A model generated the notes under the pieces. The model searched no databases. It was not told the origin of the DNA and saw nothing but the letters and a program-made list of their open reading frames with translations. Made by a program: the position numbers and the translations under genes. A DNA stretch of 64,000 nucleotides from Pseudovirgaria hyperparasitica (lineage: Eukaryota > Ascomycota > Dothideomycetes > Acrospermales > Acrospermaceae), in the NCBI RefSeq assembly GCF_010093815.1, contig NW_022985550.1, forward strand, positions 1,687,074-1,751,073, written 5' to 3'. Positions 11,758 through 22,600 of the stretch are shown here, one piece after another. Within the stretch, counting starts at the first letter, position 1; each line of letters begins with the position of its first letter.

Positions 11758-12078
11758 ATGCCGCGCCCATCACCCAAAGCCCTCAATCCATTGCGCGCCC
11801 CACAATCATACTTCCGCATCTACCTACGGCGCTCTGCCATCGGGCTGCCCGCCAAACAGGCTGGTGTGCTGGACGCATTGGGTCTGCGCCGACGCACAGC
11901 GACTGTATACCATCCGGTCACACCGGACGTGGCAGGTCAGATCTTTCGTGTGAAGGAATTGGTCGATGTCGAGGAAGTAGATCGTCCTTTGGATAAGAAG
12001 GAGATAAAGGCGCGGAGGACGCCGGCGACAGGGTACTATGTGGAGAGTAGGGCGGGGAGTGCATGGGCTGATGAATGA
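11758..12078 (+). CDS. MRPL33: Mitochondrial large ribosomal subunit protein uL30m
   Basis: An intron-less gene of 106 residues. The core YFRIYLRRSAIGLPAKQ followed by LDALGLRRRTATVYHPV is the uL30 fold signature (bacterial L30: I.L.RS.IG....Q..T...LGL......V). The N-terminus is short and basic with Pro/Ser/Lys (MPRPSPKALNPLR) and could act as a mitochondrial targeting signal. The family usually has 60-110 residues, so the gene is complete. The last 30 residues (after VDVEEVDRPL) are a charged extension common in fungal homologues. Confidence 0.85.
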   Translation: MPRPSPKALNPLRAPQSYFRIYLRRSAIGLPAKQAGVLDALGLRRRTATVYHPVTPDVAGQIFRVKELVDVEEVDRPLDKKEIKARRTPATGYYVESRAGSAWADE

Positions 12079-13073
12079 AGGGTTTGATGGAAAAAGAACG
12101 AACAGGACACCAATGAAAGACATGGGGTCTGCCGGACCGACATTGGAAGAGTGTAGATGTAATATAGTGGCTGTTTGAGAGCGTCCCAGATTTCCCGGAG
12201 ATCTTAAGAGCGTCGTTGCTATGATTTGTAGAGGAACTCGTGCGGTGCAGATCAAATTGTTTGTATGTACTATTTACAATGAATACACCTGAAAACCACG
12301 ATCTCTAATCTTCCCACGGCTTTGGGTATATTCGTAATAGCATCCGCTCGCCTGCGACTTCATTACTGGCTTCTAAAGATGGGACTTCTCAGACAGAGTA
12401 CTGAGGCTCGACAAACACCACCACCTTCGTTGAAAAGTCAGGTATCGGCCCATAGAACCTTGATTTCGTCTTACATATGAAGGAATCCCCTTGCATGTGG
12501 AAGAGTAGTTCTTACGAGGTACAATTGGCAGTGTGCAGAAATTCACCAAAAGTTCTGCATTGGTCTGTACTCGCCGGGATCAGTAGTACTCATAATGAGC
12601 GTCTGTCATGGTTGTCTGAGTTTATGGACAGGGTTTTCGAACAGCTTGACTACTGCGCCTGGAAAGTTGATAGCTAGTTCGATCGTGACCGAACACTTAC
12701 CGTCGAATAAACCTTCTCAAAGGGGTGAAAAGAGCCATATACCTGTCATGATCATTTCATCACCACTCGCAATTATGGAGAGAGACCAGAGAGCAAGGTG
12801 AGATGTAGCGAAGCTGTTCGTCCAAGGTTAGCAAACGATGTGCGTCACCAGGTAGCAGTTGATCGAATGTCTGGCACTGAAAATTCCAGTGAGTATATAT
12901 TATTTTGTTCAGTAGTTGCTTTTAGCCATGTCTTCGTGTCATGCTATCTGGTGATAAGCAAATATATACTTAAAGAATCTCAATTGTACCATCAAGACTG
13001 CTCGCGTGACCACATGTTCCTCAACGGGAATATATGGTCAGCTGCCGGCGGTAATTTACAAGCCCTGGGTGTC
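12079..13073. other. Convergent intergenic region of about 1 kb, no gene found
   Basis: The region lies between the stops of the uL30m gene and SEC31. It has a few short frames without family features and AT-rich stretches. I see no tRNA and no repeat longer than a few units. Confidence 0.45.
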
Positions 13074-16000
13074 TCATAGTGGAGTTGCGCGGCTCATCTT
13101 TAGTAGGCGCTGGACACCGACCTGGGGGTATAATTAGCACGTTATTATGAATGGAGTAGCATGCATCCTACCATCCAATTACTACCTTCATCGTTCTTCA
13201 CCTTGATGATATCGGTAATTATAGCAGTTGCTTGTTCGTAATTGCGGCCTTGGAGAGCCTGCGCCAATTCTCCCATCTGCTGCACAGTGCCAGGTTTGAC
13301 AACGTCCTCATTGTTCAGGTGGTCGAAGAGTATGTTCAACCGTTTTTCTGTATCTAAAACCTGAGGCTTGAATGAGGCTGGCGCTTTGGATTTCACGCGC
13401 TGCATGTCTCCACTTAGGATCTCAAAAATGGGTTGCGCTGGCGGGGGAATATGTGACCGATCTCCGGGAGCTAGGTGTTGTTAGTTAGGATACTGGATCA
13501 TCATCAATATATCATGGGACTTACGATACTTGGCAGCAGCTGGTGGAGGGGTAGGTACGGCTTGGGGTGGTCCGGAAGGTGGCCTCTGAGGTGGTCCAGG
13601 AGGTGGTGCAGCCCGTGGGGGTCCCTGTGGTGGGCCTCGTGGCGGTCCCGATGGGGGTGGTGCCTGAGCAGAAGCCGGTCCAGGTCCTGGCTGAGGTGCA
13701 TACTGTGATGGTGCTGCCCCATAATAGTTCTGGGGTGGGGGTCCTGTAGCTCGAGGCGTTGGAAGACCACCTGGAGGGGGAGTAGGTTGTGATCCCGGGG
13801 CAGGGGCGTAACGATTGGAAGACGGAGCGGCTGTGGATGGCGGAGGGTTGTATGGTGACGGTCCACGGGGCGGCGCTTGAACCGGTGGCGCAAAGCCAGT
13901 CTGGTTCGGCGACTGTGTAGGGGGAGCATACGCATTCGCTGCGGACGATGATGGACGGGGAGGAGGTTGAAACGTCTGAGGAGCCGAAGGTGGTGGTCCT
14001 GCACCACCTAAAGGTCCTTTCGGAGGAGGTGGTGGAGTCGGTCTTGACTGCTGAAAGCCTGTTGGCGACATCATAGGGGGAGGCCCAGTAGTTTGTTGAT
14101 TCCCGAAAGGTCCTTGAACAGTAGGCGTGTTACGACGTGGCGGGGGTATCTTGGGTCCGAAATCGGGTGTGTCATTCCACTGAGCGATGTCTTTGCGCTG
14201 AGCAGCGGGTACCACTGATGGTGAAGATGTAAACCCGCGAGGGGGTGGGGGAATACTCTGTTGCTGGGGTGCTTGATAGCCACCATAACTTGGCTGGGGA
14301 ATGCCAGGCGCTGTAGCAGGAGCGTAAGCATTGGGAGTGTAGCTTCTCGCTCCTGGAGCAGGAGGATAAGGATTTGTCGCCTGCTGAGCTTGAGACGCGT
14401 ATGCTGATACCGTTTGCTGTTGTACTGGTGCATATGGCGATGGTACAGACTGGGTGGGGGCTGGAGCTGGTTGGGTTTGAGCATAGCTTGGTACTACCCG
14501 TTGTCCACGCTGAGCCTGAGTAACAGCAGGCGCTGGCTGGTTCTGGACAGTAGGAGTTGCTTTCGTTGTTGCTTGCTTCACGCGATTGCGAGCAACATCC
14601 GCCGCTGGGTACTTGGCCGGAAGCAAGTCGAGGTACTTTTCAGCAACGTGCAACTGTCCATGCGCTGCAACAACATCAGCATACTCAGTATACTTCGCAT
14701 AAAGAGCCGCCAGTTTCCAGTCCTCGGCCTGATTGAGCTGCTCGTCCCGGAAGCCAGTGACCTTCCTAAAGATGGTGACTTTTTCGATAAAATCCTGGAG
14801 AGATTTGGCGTGGACAAAGAAACTTGTCTCTTGTTCAGCTTCTTCCAATCCTGCATTCTCATTCTCCTGTAGCTCTTGTACCCAGTTCGTGACAACCTTT
14901 TCAAGCTTGGAACCTGCCAAGTAACAGAAAGATGCGTCACGACGAAGAGACTTCCTATCAGCCGCATCGGCGTATGCCTCTTCGAGTCTATCACCAAGCG
15001 CTTCGCACAGATCAGGAAACTCAGACGCATCGGCAAAAGTGCAAACAGTCGCCATCACTTCCTTCCAGTTATCGAGATTGGCGTTATGGACAGTGTCCCA
15101 CAAATTCTTGCCCACAACGGAGGCTAGGAGGCGCAGGTAATTGGGTCCCTGTGCTTTACCTTTAAAATACGCGGCTTGTGCTCTGGCTATACACTCTTGA
15201 CCACCACAAATAGCAATCATGAAGGCATCGGACATGCGGTCTTCTTGTAAGCAGACATCGAGAGCCCGATCGAAGTTTCCCAGAATCAAATATTGTGTAA
15301 TCCTCTTATCGGCTTCAGATTCTTGCCCGCTATACAGATTGAATGGATTGTTCGTCCGCGCTCCTTTAGTAGCTGCAAGATCGGAGAGGAAACTGTCAAC
15401 GTCACCACCATCAAAGAAAGCTGACCCGTCCTTGTCTTCGGCTTTGCCGTTGACCTCCACTTGTGATTCTTCAGGCGCGACAGCAGCATCAGCGAAGCCT
15501 AGATAATCTACGAGCTTTTTACGGGCGTTGCCGGTGATCAGCGTCTCGATGACAGTCCAATCAGCCTTCTCTTCGTCCGTGCGAGCAGTCGATATCTTAT
15601 CTTCGCAAATCTTGGCCAAATCACCTTCTTCCAAGGTCTTTTCAAACCTTTCCGTAGCAATTCCTACCGCTGCATCTGCTGCGAACGTGGATATAGTAAT
15701 CTTGGATTGACTTGAACCGAGCTCCGTTGTAGACAGCTTCACGAGCTTGCCACCGAAGCCGAATGAGACGCCTACAGGTCGCCGCAACCACTTTGGCGCT
15801 TGTGGCAAGGAGAATGTATCTCCCTGTGGTAGCGTCTGGGCGCTGGCAAAAAAGTCTTCTCCGCTGAGAGACTGACTAGTCGTGGTCGTAGCCTTGTCGT
15901 CTTTGCGGGTGCTCTGTATCGTCTGTACTGCGATCCTCCCATCAAATGATGCTGTAGCAATGAGACCTGGATTATGAGGGTTGAACCTGGTTTGGAAAGT

Positions 16001-17018
16001 CCAATTTGTCACAATTGGAAACTCTCCAAGAGCCTGCCCGGTGTGCGGGTTCCAGCAAATCGTCTTGTTATCCTTACCGCATGACAGAAGGAGATCACTA
16101 TCATGTCTACACCAGTCTAAGGATAAGACGCCCTGTTCATGTGCCTTCAGTATTTTCTCCGGCGCGTTCGAATTCCTTAGGTCCCACATGAGAATTAAGG
16201 GGTCCATGTCGTTCGGCACGGCAGTTATTAACCTGGTTGGAACGTTGGGATCCCATGCAACCGCGCTGACGGCTTTTCTTCCATAGTTGTTCAATGTGAG
16301 GTTCTCTTTCTTCTCTTTCACGTTCCAGACCGTGACAAAGCCACCGCTACTACCGGTAGCCAATATGTGGGGGACCTTCTTGTTCCAATCGATTGCTTCA
16401 ATATCATCTGCTCGCGCGGCGGAGGAACCTAGCCGGAAGGAGCTGGATGGATTGGTAACGTCCGTGATGTAGAGCTCGCCTTTGGCTCCGCCAGTTGCGA
16501 GGAGCTCCGGGCGGAACGGGTTGAACTGGAGGGCTTTGATGGGCCCGGTGTGCTTATCAATACGTGTGATATGCGAGTCGCTGCCTCGATTAGTCTACTC
16601 CATCGTCGTCTGTATCCTTAGACTCTCACCTTGCATTCTTAAGCAGCTTCTCGGCATCCCACAAATCGAGTGAACCATTTTCGAGTGCGCCCGCAATTAT
16701 GCCTCGAGGATGGTCGTTAGTTGGTTGGGACCAAGCAATGTCATGAAATCTACACAAGTTAGTGTCAACATCATATCTTGTGGCTTGCCGCAATTGTCAT
16801 TCTACGTACCTCGAATCTGCAGATATGCTTGCGATAGGAGTAATTTCTGCTCCCTGTGCGACGTTGTCCAGAGCCAATTCCCAGAGCTCCAGAACTGTCT
16901 CATTTGAAAAGTCCGCATCTACAGCTCCTGCTCTTGTACCCGTGGCAATCAGCGGGGCCTGCGCACCTGGGGACCACGCAAAGGTGGCCGTGCGTGGGAT
17001 CTCTCGCAAGCGCACCAT
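13074..17018 (-). CDS. SEC31: COPII coat outer-shell protein Sec31
   Basis: Five exons (17018-16810, 16749-16630, 16580-13525, 13470-13172, 13121-13074) give 1,243 residues, the usual fungal length. The N-terminus [18 protein letters not shown] begins a WD40 beta-propeller (about residues 1-330, with [14 protein letters not shown] and similar blades). An alpha-solenoid ACE1 region follows (about 380-760, for example [21 protein letters not shown]). Then comes a long Pro/Gln/Ala-rich disordered segment (about 780-1100) that binds Sec23. The C-terminal SRA1-like helical domain ends [14 protein letters not shown]. Sec31 pairs with Sec13 to form the outer cage of ER-to-Golgi vesicles. The ATG at 17018 was preferred over one three bases upstream because [11 protein letters not shown] is the family start. 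The gene is divergent from the RRM gene, with 307 bases between start codons. Confidence 0.95.
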
Positions 17019-17325
17019 CACGAAAGTGTGGAGGAGGGGTGGAAGTGATCAAGGTGGCCGATCCAGTGTGTGGGTAGGGGATCGTAGGGTAAGCGGACGA
17101 GGTAGAGGTAAGAGATTCAATTGTGGTGGTTGCCTACTGGTTGTGCAGCAAGCGTCTTTGAAATGTAAACTGTGTCTATTGTCAACTGCTCAGGTCGGTT
17201 GGACCCCTTCCACGTGACGTAGGGAAGACCCACGCAGATTGACTTTCTATCAAGATACATCAACACAAGTTTCATCGTAACACCGATGGTCCAAAAAAAA
17301 GTGACAACGACTACAGAATATAAAG
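17019..17325. promoter_or_regulatory. Bidirectional promoter SEC31 / RRM gene with CACGTGACGT element
   Basis: These 307 bases lie between two divergent start codons. A palindromic E-box fused to a CRE-like half (CACGTGACGT) lies at 17211-17220, near the middle of the shorter side. Such a site can be read by Cbf1-like bHLH or bZIP factors. That is a motif match only. Confidence 0.4.
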
Positions 17326-17828
17326 ATGACTGAAAGATCAACTGAGCGAACGGTCTATGTCAGCGGCCTTGACAACAGCGTGACATCGCATACTCTACAT
17401 GCAGCTTTTGTGCCGTTCGGGGAGATAGTCGATATATCTCTGCCAAAACCAGACTTGCCGTCTTCAACGGAACCACATCGAGGATTTGGCTATGTTGAGT
17501 TTGAGCATTCGGATGACGCGAAAGAGGCCATAGACAACATGGATCAAAGCGAGCTATATGGGCGTGTCATTAAGGTCGCACAGGCCAAGCCCCAAAAAGA
17601 TGCGTCGGAGGGACTAGGTAGTAAGACGGCAGTTTGGCAGCAGGTATGTCACAAGGTGCATTTTAATCATGGATAGTGCTAATTGCCACTTAGGAGGGTT
17701 GGCTCGCAAAACACGCCGTCAGTGAAGAAGACCGGCAAGCGACTGAACAGGCGCGAGAGCGGTCACCAGCACCGGACCCAATGCAAGGTCTGGAGGAGTT
17801 GGACGTTGTGGGCCCAAAGCCCGAATGA
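17326..17828 (+). CDS. Small RRM protein related to the cyclophilin E RNA-binding domain
   Basis: Exons 17326-17643 and 17694-17828 (phase 0) encode 150 residues. The RRM spans about residues 8-88, with RNP2 VYVSGL and RNP1 RGFGYVEF. The surrounding segments LHAAFVPFGEIVDISLP and AIDNMDQSELYGRVIKV closely resemble the RRM of cyclophilin E (PPIE/Cyp33). No cyclophilin domain follows; the protein ends in a charged tail with EGWLAKHAVSEEDRQA and a final PKPE. In animals PPIE joins the spliceosome, so a nuclear RNA role is likely. The 3' part was assigned by the intron with GTATGT donor and TTAG acceptor; both exons read in a coding-like frame. Confidence 0.82.
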
Positions 17829-17981
17829 GAAGCCAACCGGCATTTTGTCACTCTGGATTCTTTCGCAGCAATGCTAGGAGTTGTGGCGTATGAGATATGG
17901 TTTGGCCGACTAGTAGCTTCTCCGTCCATCCAAATCTTTACAGTAGCTCTTCCAGAGCTATACAAAAAGTAAAAGTATAAA

Positions 17982-18521
17982 CTAGTGATCACCGCGAGGG
18001 CCTTGTCGGGTAAGTCGAAGGGTCTTATCGGTGACCAAATGACGACCGAGGGAGTAGGCGGCAGCGCCCAATGCAACGCTACTCTCGTGAGAATACGACC
18101 GGGAAACGCAAGCCGTGAAGCGGAGGTTTGATACTTACGCAAGAACAACACCTAGGGGATAGTTAGTTGGGCAGATGAGTGAAGGGACAAGCTTTGATTA
18201 TAGACTCACCAAGGGGGATAAGCTCTGGAGGGATCTTCTTCAAAGTACGGATGCGCTGGGAAATAGTGTGTGCTGTACGGCAGCAATGGTCAGCTCTCCT
18301 TCATTCTTTAATCCGCAGATATCTAAGGTAGTTCGTATGTGATCCAAAGCGCGTGTGACATACCGCTGTGCTCCTCTTTCTGTTTCTTCATTAGCAACCC
18401 TTCGATGATAGTATGAGCGGGACTACAAGAAGTTTACCGGGACGGGGCGCATCATCCGAGGTGAAGCCTGCATGCGCATGATACGCGTAGGCTGCATCCT
18501 GAGTATTCTAGAGGACTGCAT
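17982..18521 (-). CDS. NDUFA4/MLRQ-like (B12D family) mitochondrial inner-membrane subunit
   Basis: Five exons (18521-18438, 18379-18364, 18272-18210, 18151-18139, 18081-17982) give 91 residues with consistent phase. Two exons are only 16 and 13 nt. The N-terminus is Arg/Met-rich (MQSSRILRMQPTRIMRMQ), fitting a mitochondrial presequence. The conserved core IRTLKKIPPELIPLGVVLASVALGAAAYS contains the single membrane helix, and LVTDKTLRLTRQGPR follows, as in fungal MLRQ-subunit homologues. The family was first assigned to complex I, but the mammalian NDUFA4 protein is a cytochrome c oxidase subunit. The gene shares a 228-base promoter with COX12. The 18081 acceptor (GAGAG) is less canonical, but it is the one that restores the family sequence. 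Confidence 0.82.
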
Positions 18522-18749
18522 AGTGTCGATGGGAGTGGAGAGTTGTATGGAAAGCAATTGGTAGAATGAGGTTATGATCCAAGAAGCTCTCGCCGCTCCA
18601 TATCCGCGATATGGACAATCACGTGCTAAGCCGAGCTCCGAAAGAACCCCCAGAGCTCCTTTGACCTCACCACAACCACATCCTCTATACCGGTCTCCCG
18701 TAACGCCCGCCCATTGACCAATCCGCAGTTTTCCTACCATTCTGCAATC
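18522..18749. promoter_or_regulatory. Shared bidirectional promoter of two complex IV-associated genes
   Basis: This 228-base space separates the start codons of the NDUFA4-like gene and COX12. It holds a CCAAT box on each strand: ATTGG at 18557-18561 (CCAAT for the minus-strand gene) and CCAAT at 18718-18722 (for COX12). A palindromic CACGTG lies at 18620-18625, near the centre. CCAAT boxes bound by the HAP/CBC complex are known activators of respiratory genes in fungi. Both CCAAT boxes are within 40 bases of a start codon, so one or both may lie in the leader instead. Confidence 0.55.
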
Positions 18750-19427
18750 ATGTCGGACGACGAGGAGCGTGTGACCAAGCCATTTATGTTCGTTACTGGT
18801 AAGCAGCCCTGGTCTTGAATTGCGGACTGAGCACTAATCGTACCATAGCCGGTATGTTCACGATGCAGGCCTACTTTCTCGACAATACTCTACCACAGTC
18901 CTTATGTTCACCACTACGAACGACTTGATCGATATATCACCAGTGCGCACGCGTATACAAACTAATCCTCCCCCTCGCATAGGTTTCGACGCCCGTTTTC
19001 CGAACCAAAATCAGACCAAGCATTGCTGGCAGAACTACGTTGACTACTTCAAATGCATCAACGCTAAGGGAGAAGATTTCAAGCCTTGCCGCCAGGTACA
19101 TATACCCTTAGTCGTGTGAGACGAAGATTGGTGGACTTCCAGGAGTGTGCAACAACAAAAGTCCGGTCTGCAGTCGACCACGACAGGCGTCGCAGTCGCT
19201 ACTCCGTGATATGATACGACTCGGCGCGAGATGGATAGATGCATGACACATTGGCTAACAACAAGTACAGTTCTTCCATGCCTATCGCTCCTTATGTCCT
19301 CGCTCTTGGCATGAAAGATGGGATGAGCAGCGTGGTGCGTACATCGACTGTTATATGGACTTACCGTCACGACTATACTAATAGACACGCAGAAAATGGC
19401 ACTTTCCCAGCCCGGCTGGACGAGTAA
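18750..19427 (+). CDS. COX12: Cytochrome c oxidase subunit VIb (Cox12), with a predicted 3-nt microexon
   Basis: Predicted exons 18750-18798, 18849-18851, 18983-19095, 19271-19334 and 19393-19427 give 87 residues. The twin cysteine signature is C32-x9-C42 and C53-x10-C64, which forms the two disulfides of this intermembrane-space subunit after Mia40 import. [18 protein letters not shown] and RWDEQRENGTFP are family hallmarks. Exon 2 is only CCG: the intron before it has a GTAAGC donor, CTAAT branch and ATAG acceptor, and the intron after it has GTATGT, CTAAT and ATAG. Including it gives [12 protein letters not shown], the family consensus; skipping both introns as one removes only the alanine. 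The protein complex role (dimer interface of complex IV) is known. The microexon is inference from splice signals. Confidence 0.88.
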
Positions 19428-19638
19428 ACAAATATTTCATTTGTCCAAGTGTGGTTGTAGACACGTGGAAGGCGGACCAGTCAAATCATCCTCTGTATCA
19501 TATGCACACCACCCGAGCAGTATAGAGCTTTCCACAATTCCATGACTACTTTCAGCGGGACAACTTTGAGTGAGACCACCATATCGAACAGTCCTACAGT
19601 ACTGTACCGTACTATATCACTTCTCCAGATCGCTTGAA

Positions 19639-22600
19639 CTACTGATCAACTCTATCCCATTGCAACCTCGAATAGTTGCCCAGTAGAGTCCTAAGCAACC
19701 CGTTTTTCTCTTCGTTTTCATCCCCGGTTCTCGCCAGTGCCATTGCTTTCACGGCCCACAACTGACAAGCTTCGTCATCGCCCGCACAATATGCATCTAC
19801 GCCCCGATTGAATGCTGTGGTCGCCAGCCACTCTAGCTCAACTTTAGGATATACGTTTCCATGCGCCTTCAACCGCTCCGCCGTACGGGTGGCCTGATCG
19901 AGACACTGCAGACTAACCTTTTCGTCAATATTGACTGCAATCTGAAAGAGGCAACGAATCCAGCGTGCGAGTTTCGTTATATCCTCTGTTGAGGGGTCCG
20001 TCGTGGATGATGATGCTTTCCAGGCTGCATTGATGACCTTCTGTAGAGATTTGAGGACGTGCGATTGATGCGTTCTGCCAGCTTCAGAGTGCGAGAGTGC
20101 GAGGTCTGTTACGAGAGTAGAATGTATGAGGAGAATAAGGTCGGCTAAGGTGGCGAGGTGCGATGAGACGTCAAATGTGAAAGCAGAGTCGAGCAGTTCG
20201 TCAATGGAGGACCAGTCGGCGAGCTTTAGAAGGGCTTCAAGTTCATAAGTGAGCACCTGAGTGTGTTTCGCAACAAGGTCGTCGCGGGCTGTCGGTGCAA
20301 GCTCGGACACCGCGGACAGTTGTGTATAGACCAACTCACGGAATATCTTTCCATGTTTGCGAACAGAGAGATAGTTGTTCAGGGACTGTTCTGAATTGTC
20401 ATGACTGCGTGCCACGGTAAGGTATGCTGTGGTAGCAAGGTAATGACAGAAAATTTTGCGGAGTAGCAGCCCCCTTTCTGATTTCTCGGCGCACTTTGCT
20501 TCAAGGAACTCGACAAATTGAACGCATACTAAGAGCAGTTGACCTAGGTGTTCGGGGCTCATTCTGGCGCAATATTTCAAAGCCAGGTTGTAGCTGGACT
20601 TAGAGAACCACTCCAACTCAGTCACTGTGAAGTCGCTTGCGGAGGTCTTGTTCGGTTTTTTGCTTGCTTCCTTTGCCGCCTTCAATGCACCCTCAAATAG
20701 ACTGAGCAGAGCCTTTACCGCTTGCTTATCGAGGTCCTCTTCAGTCTCAAACTGTTTTATAAGCAAGCGAATTGCACATCTTAATAGGATAGCCAGATGT
20801 ACACCTTCTGGAACGTTATAGTTATACCGCTCGACGACTTTCTGGAGAGCCATGGTCGCTTGGCGTTTATCTCCAGCTTTTTGAGCCTCAAGTATACAAG
20901 CATAGAGAATGGTGGCGTCCTTGTTCGACGCCTTGCTAACTGCCTCTAAACATTCGATAGCTTGCTCTTCTTGATTGCTGCGTAATGCGACTTTGTACAT
21001 TAAATATTGCGTGATCCCGGCAAGCTTCCCGGTCTCTGTCATTGTAAAAAAAGTACGACGAGCATCTGCATAGTCTTGAATGGCGAGGGAGCAGAGGATC
21101 ATCTTTCGAGAAATCTTTGCTTTATTCATCTCTCCAGCATTCTCAAAAAGATTATGCAAGGACATATTGCACCAAGTCCGCGAAGACTCATATCGCTGCT
21201 GACTATACGATGTCTCTATCTTTCTCCACAGTAAAGTCTGAGCTGCGTGTGTTGCTATCGCACTGAATGGCTGCTGTAGATTGTTGCGGATGAGATCGAG
21301 AAATACCGAGAATGATGCAAAATGTTCATCGCTGTCAGGCGTTTGGGAGTCAACCCATATTCTTGTAACGCATGCCTTCTCCAGATATTTGTGTCGATCC
21401 GGTTCACAAAGCCTTTGCAGAATCAACTCGTCCAGGACGGTACAAGCGCTTTTCGTATCATCCTTACTCTTCAAGTAGTGTATGTGATGCATAAGAGTTT
21501 TGAAGTTGGTGTCAGTTATCACGAGACTTGGAACCATACGTAAGAGTGCTGCGACAATGTAAGCTGCCCAGACCGGCTATTACGCTGAAATGAACGGACT
21601 GCTGGAGTAGGTGGCAGTGTCAGGGCTTCTTTCCGTTGACATCATCTCAAGTTTCAAGAGCAAGACTACCATTTTGTCCGTGAAGTCCTAGACGTATGGT
21701 CGGTAAGATCATTTGACAGGAGCAGAGACTGAACGTACGGACTCCATCAGACGTAACAAATCCCAAGCTCTGCGACGGGAATCATTCTCATTCAATGTGT
21801 GGAGAGCCTTGACTACGCTCTAAGTTAGCATTCTTAGTCACATATTCCATAGACATCGTACCAAGACTTTGTAGGATACTTAGTCTGAGCTCTACAGAAT
21901 CGGCGCTCAGCTGGTCCACATCTTGCGCAGAGAGCACGTCGTGCGATCTTTCCAGCCACCTCACGGCTAAGTCATATTGTTTCCTACACAAACAGTCTTT
22001 CCCTATCTCCAATAGCAAGTCGGCGAAGCTCTCGGCTGCACCAGGGTCGAGACTCCCGACTGGATGCCCCCCCTTGGAAAACATACTTTCCGCAAGATCA
22101 AGACGTGACTGCTTCCACGCCTAGTCGATTGTTCAGCCTGTCTCACTTATGCCCAATATCAACTTACAAGTGCTATCCTAATAGCATAATACTCGACTCT
22201 CAATTTCGCGGGCACATTTCCTTGCTCACACATCGGGTCGTCTGCCTTCTCTGAAGCATTGACATAGTCCGCCGCTCTTTCCAAAGCTTTTAAGGAGAGC
22301 TCCAATTCCCCTGCTTCGATACAGAACTTGGATGCCTTCAGTGCCACCTTCAATACCCTGACCGCATTATTGCCCATTGAACGCGATTTCGTAGTCTGCT
22401 GCCCATAGTCAAGCAGAAGAAAGGCAAATACACGGAGGAGACACAGTGTTCGCTGTTTGTCCTTTTCTGTGCTCATGCCTTCACGGTGCATGCGAGTGGA
22501 GAGGTTCCATAGCTCAGTCCCCATGGAGTCCAGATCCTGCTGTTGCGTCGCCGAAACCACTGACACGTTCAGAGGGACTGATGTGACGTGTTTGTGCAAG

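Noticed and set aside
12477-13079. Short plus-strand frames near the SEC31 3' end
   Set aside because: They overlap each other, lack family motifs and show no splice structure that extends them.
13475-14872. Several long open frames on both strands in the Sec31 C-terminal region
   Set aside because: They are frame shadows of the proline-rich, repetitive Sec31 coding sequence and have no family features.
18799-18982. Single 184-base intron in COX12 instead of a 3-nt microexon
   Set aside because: Formally possible and in frame, but it would drop the conserved alanine and ignore an internal acceptor and donor pair that each have a CTAAT branch point. Kept as the refutation case.
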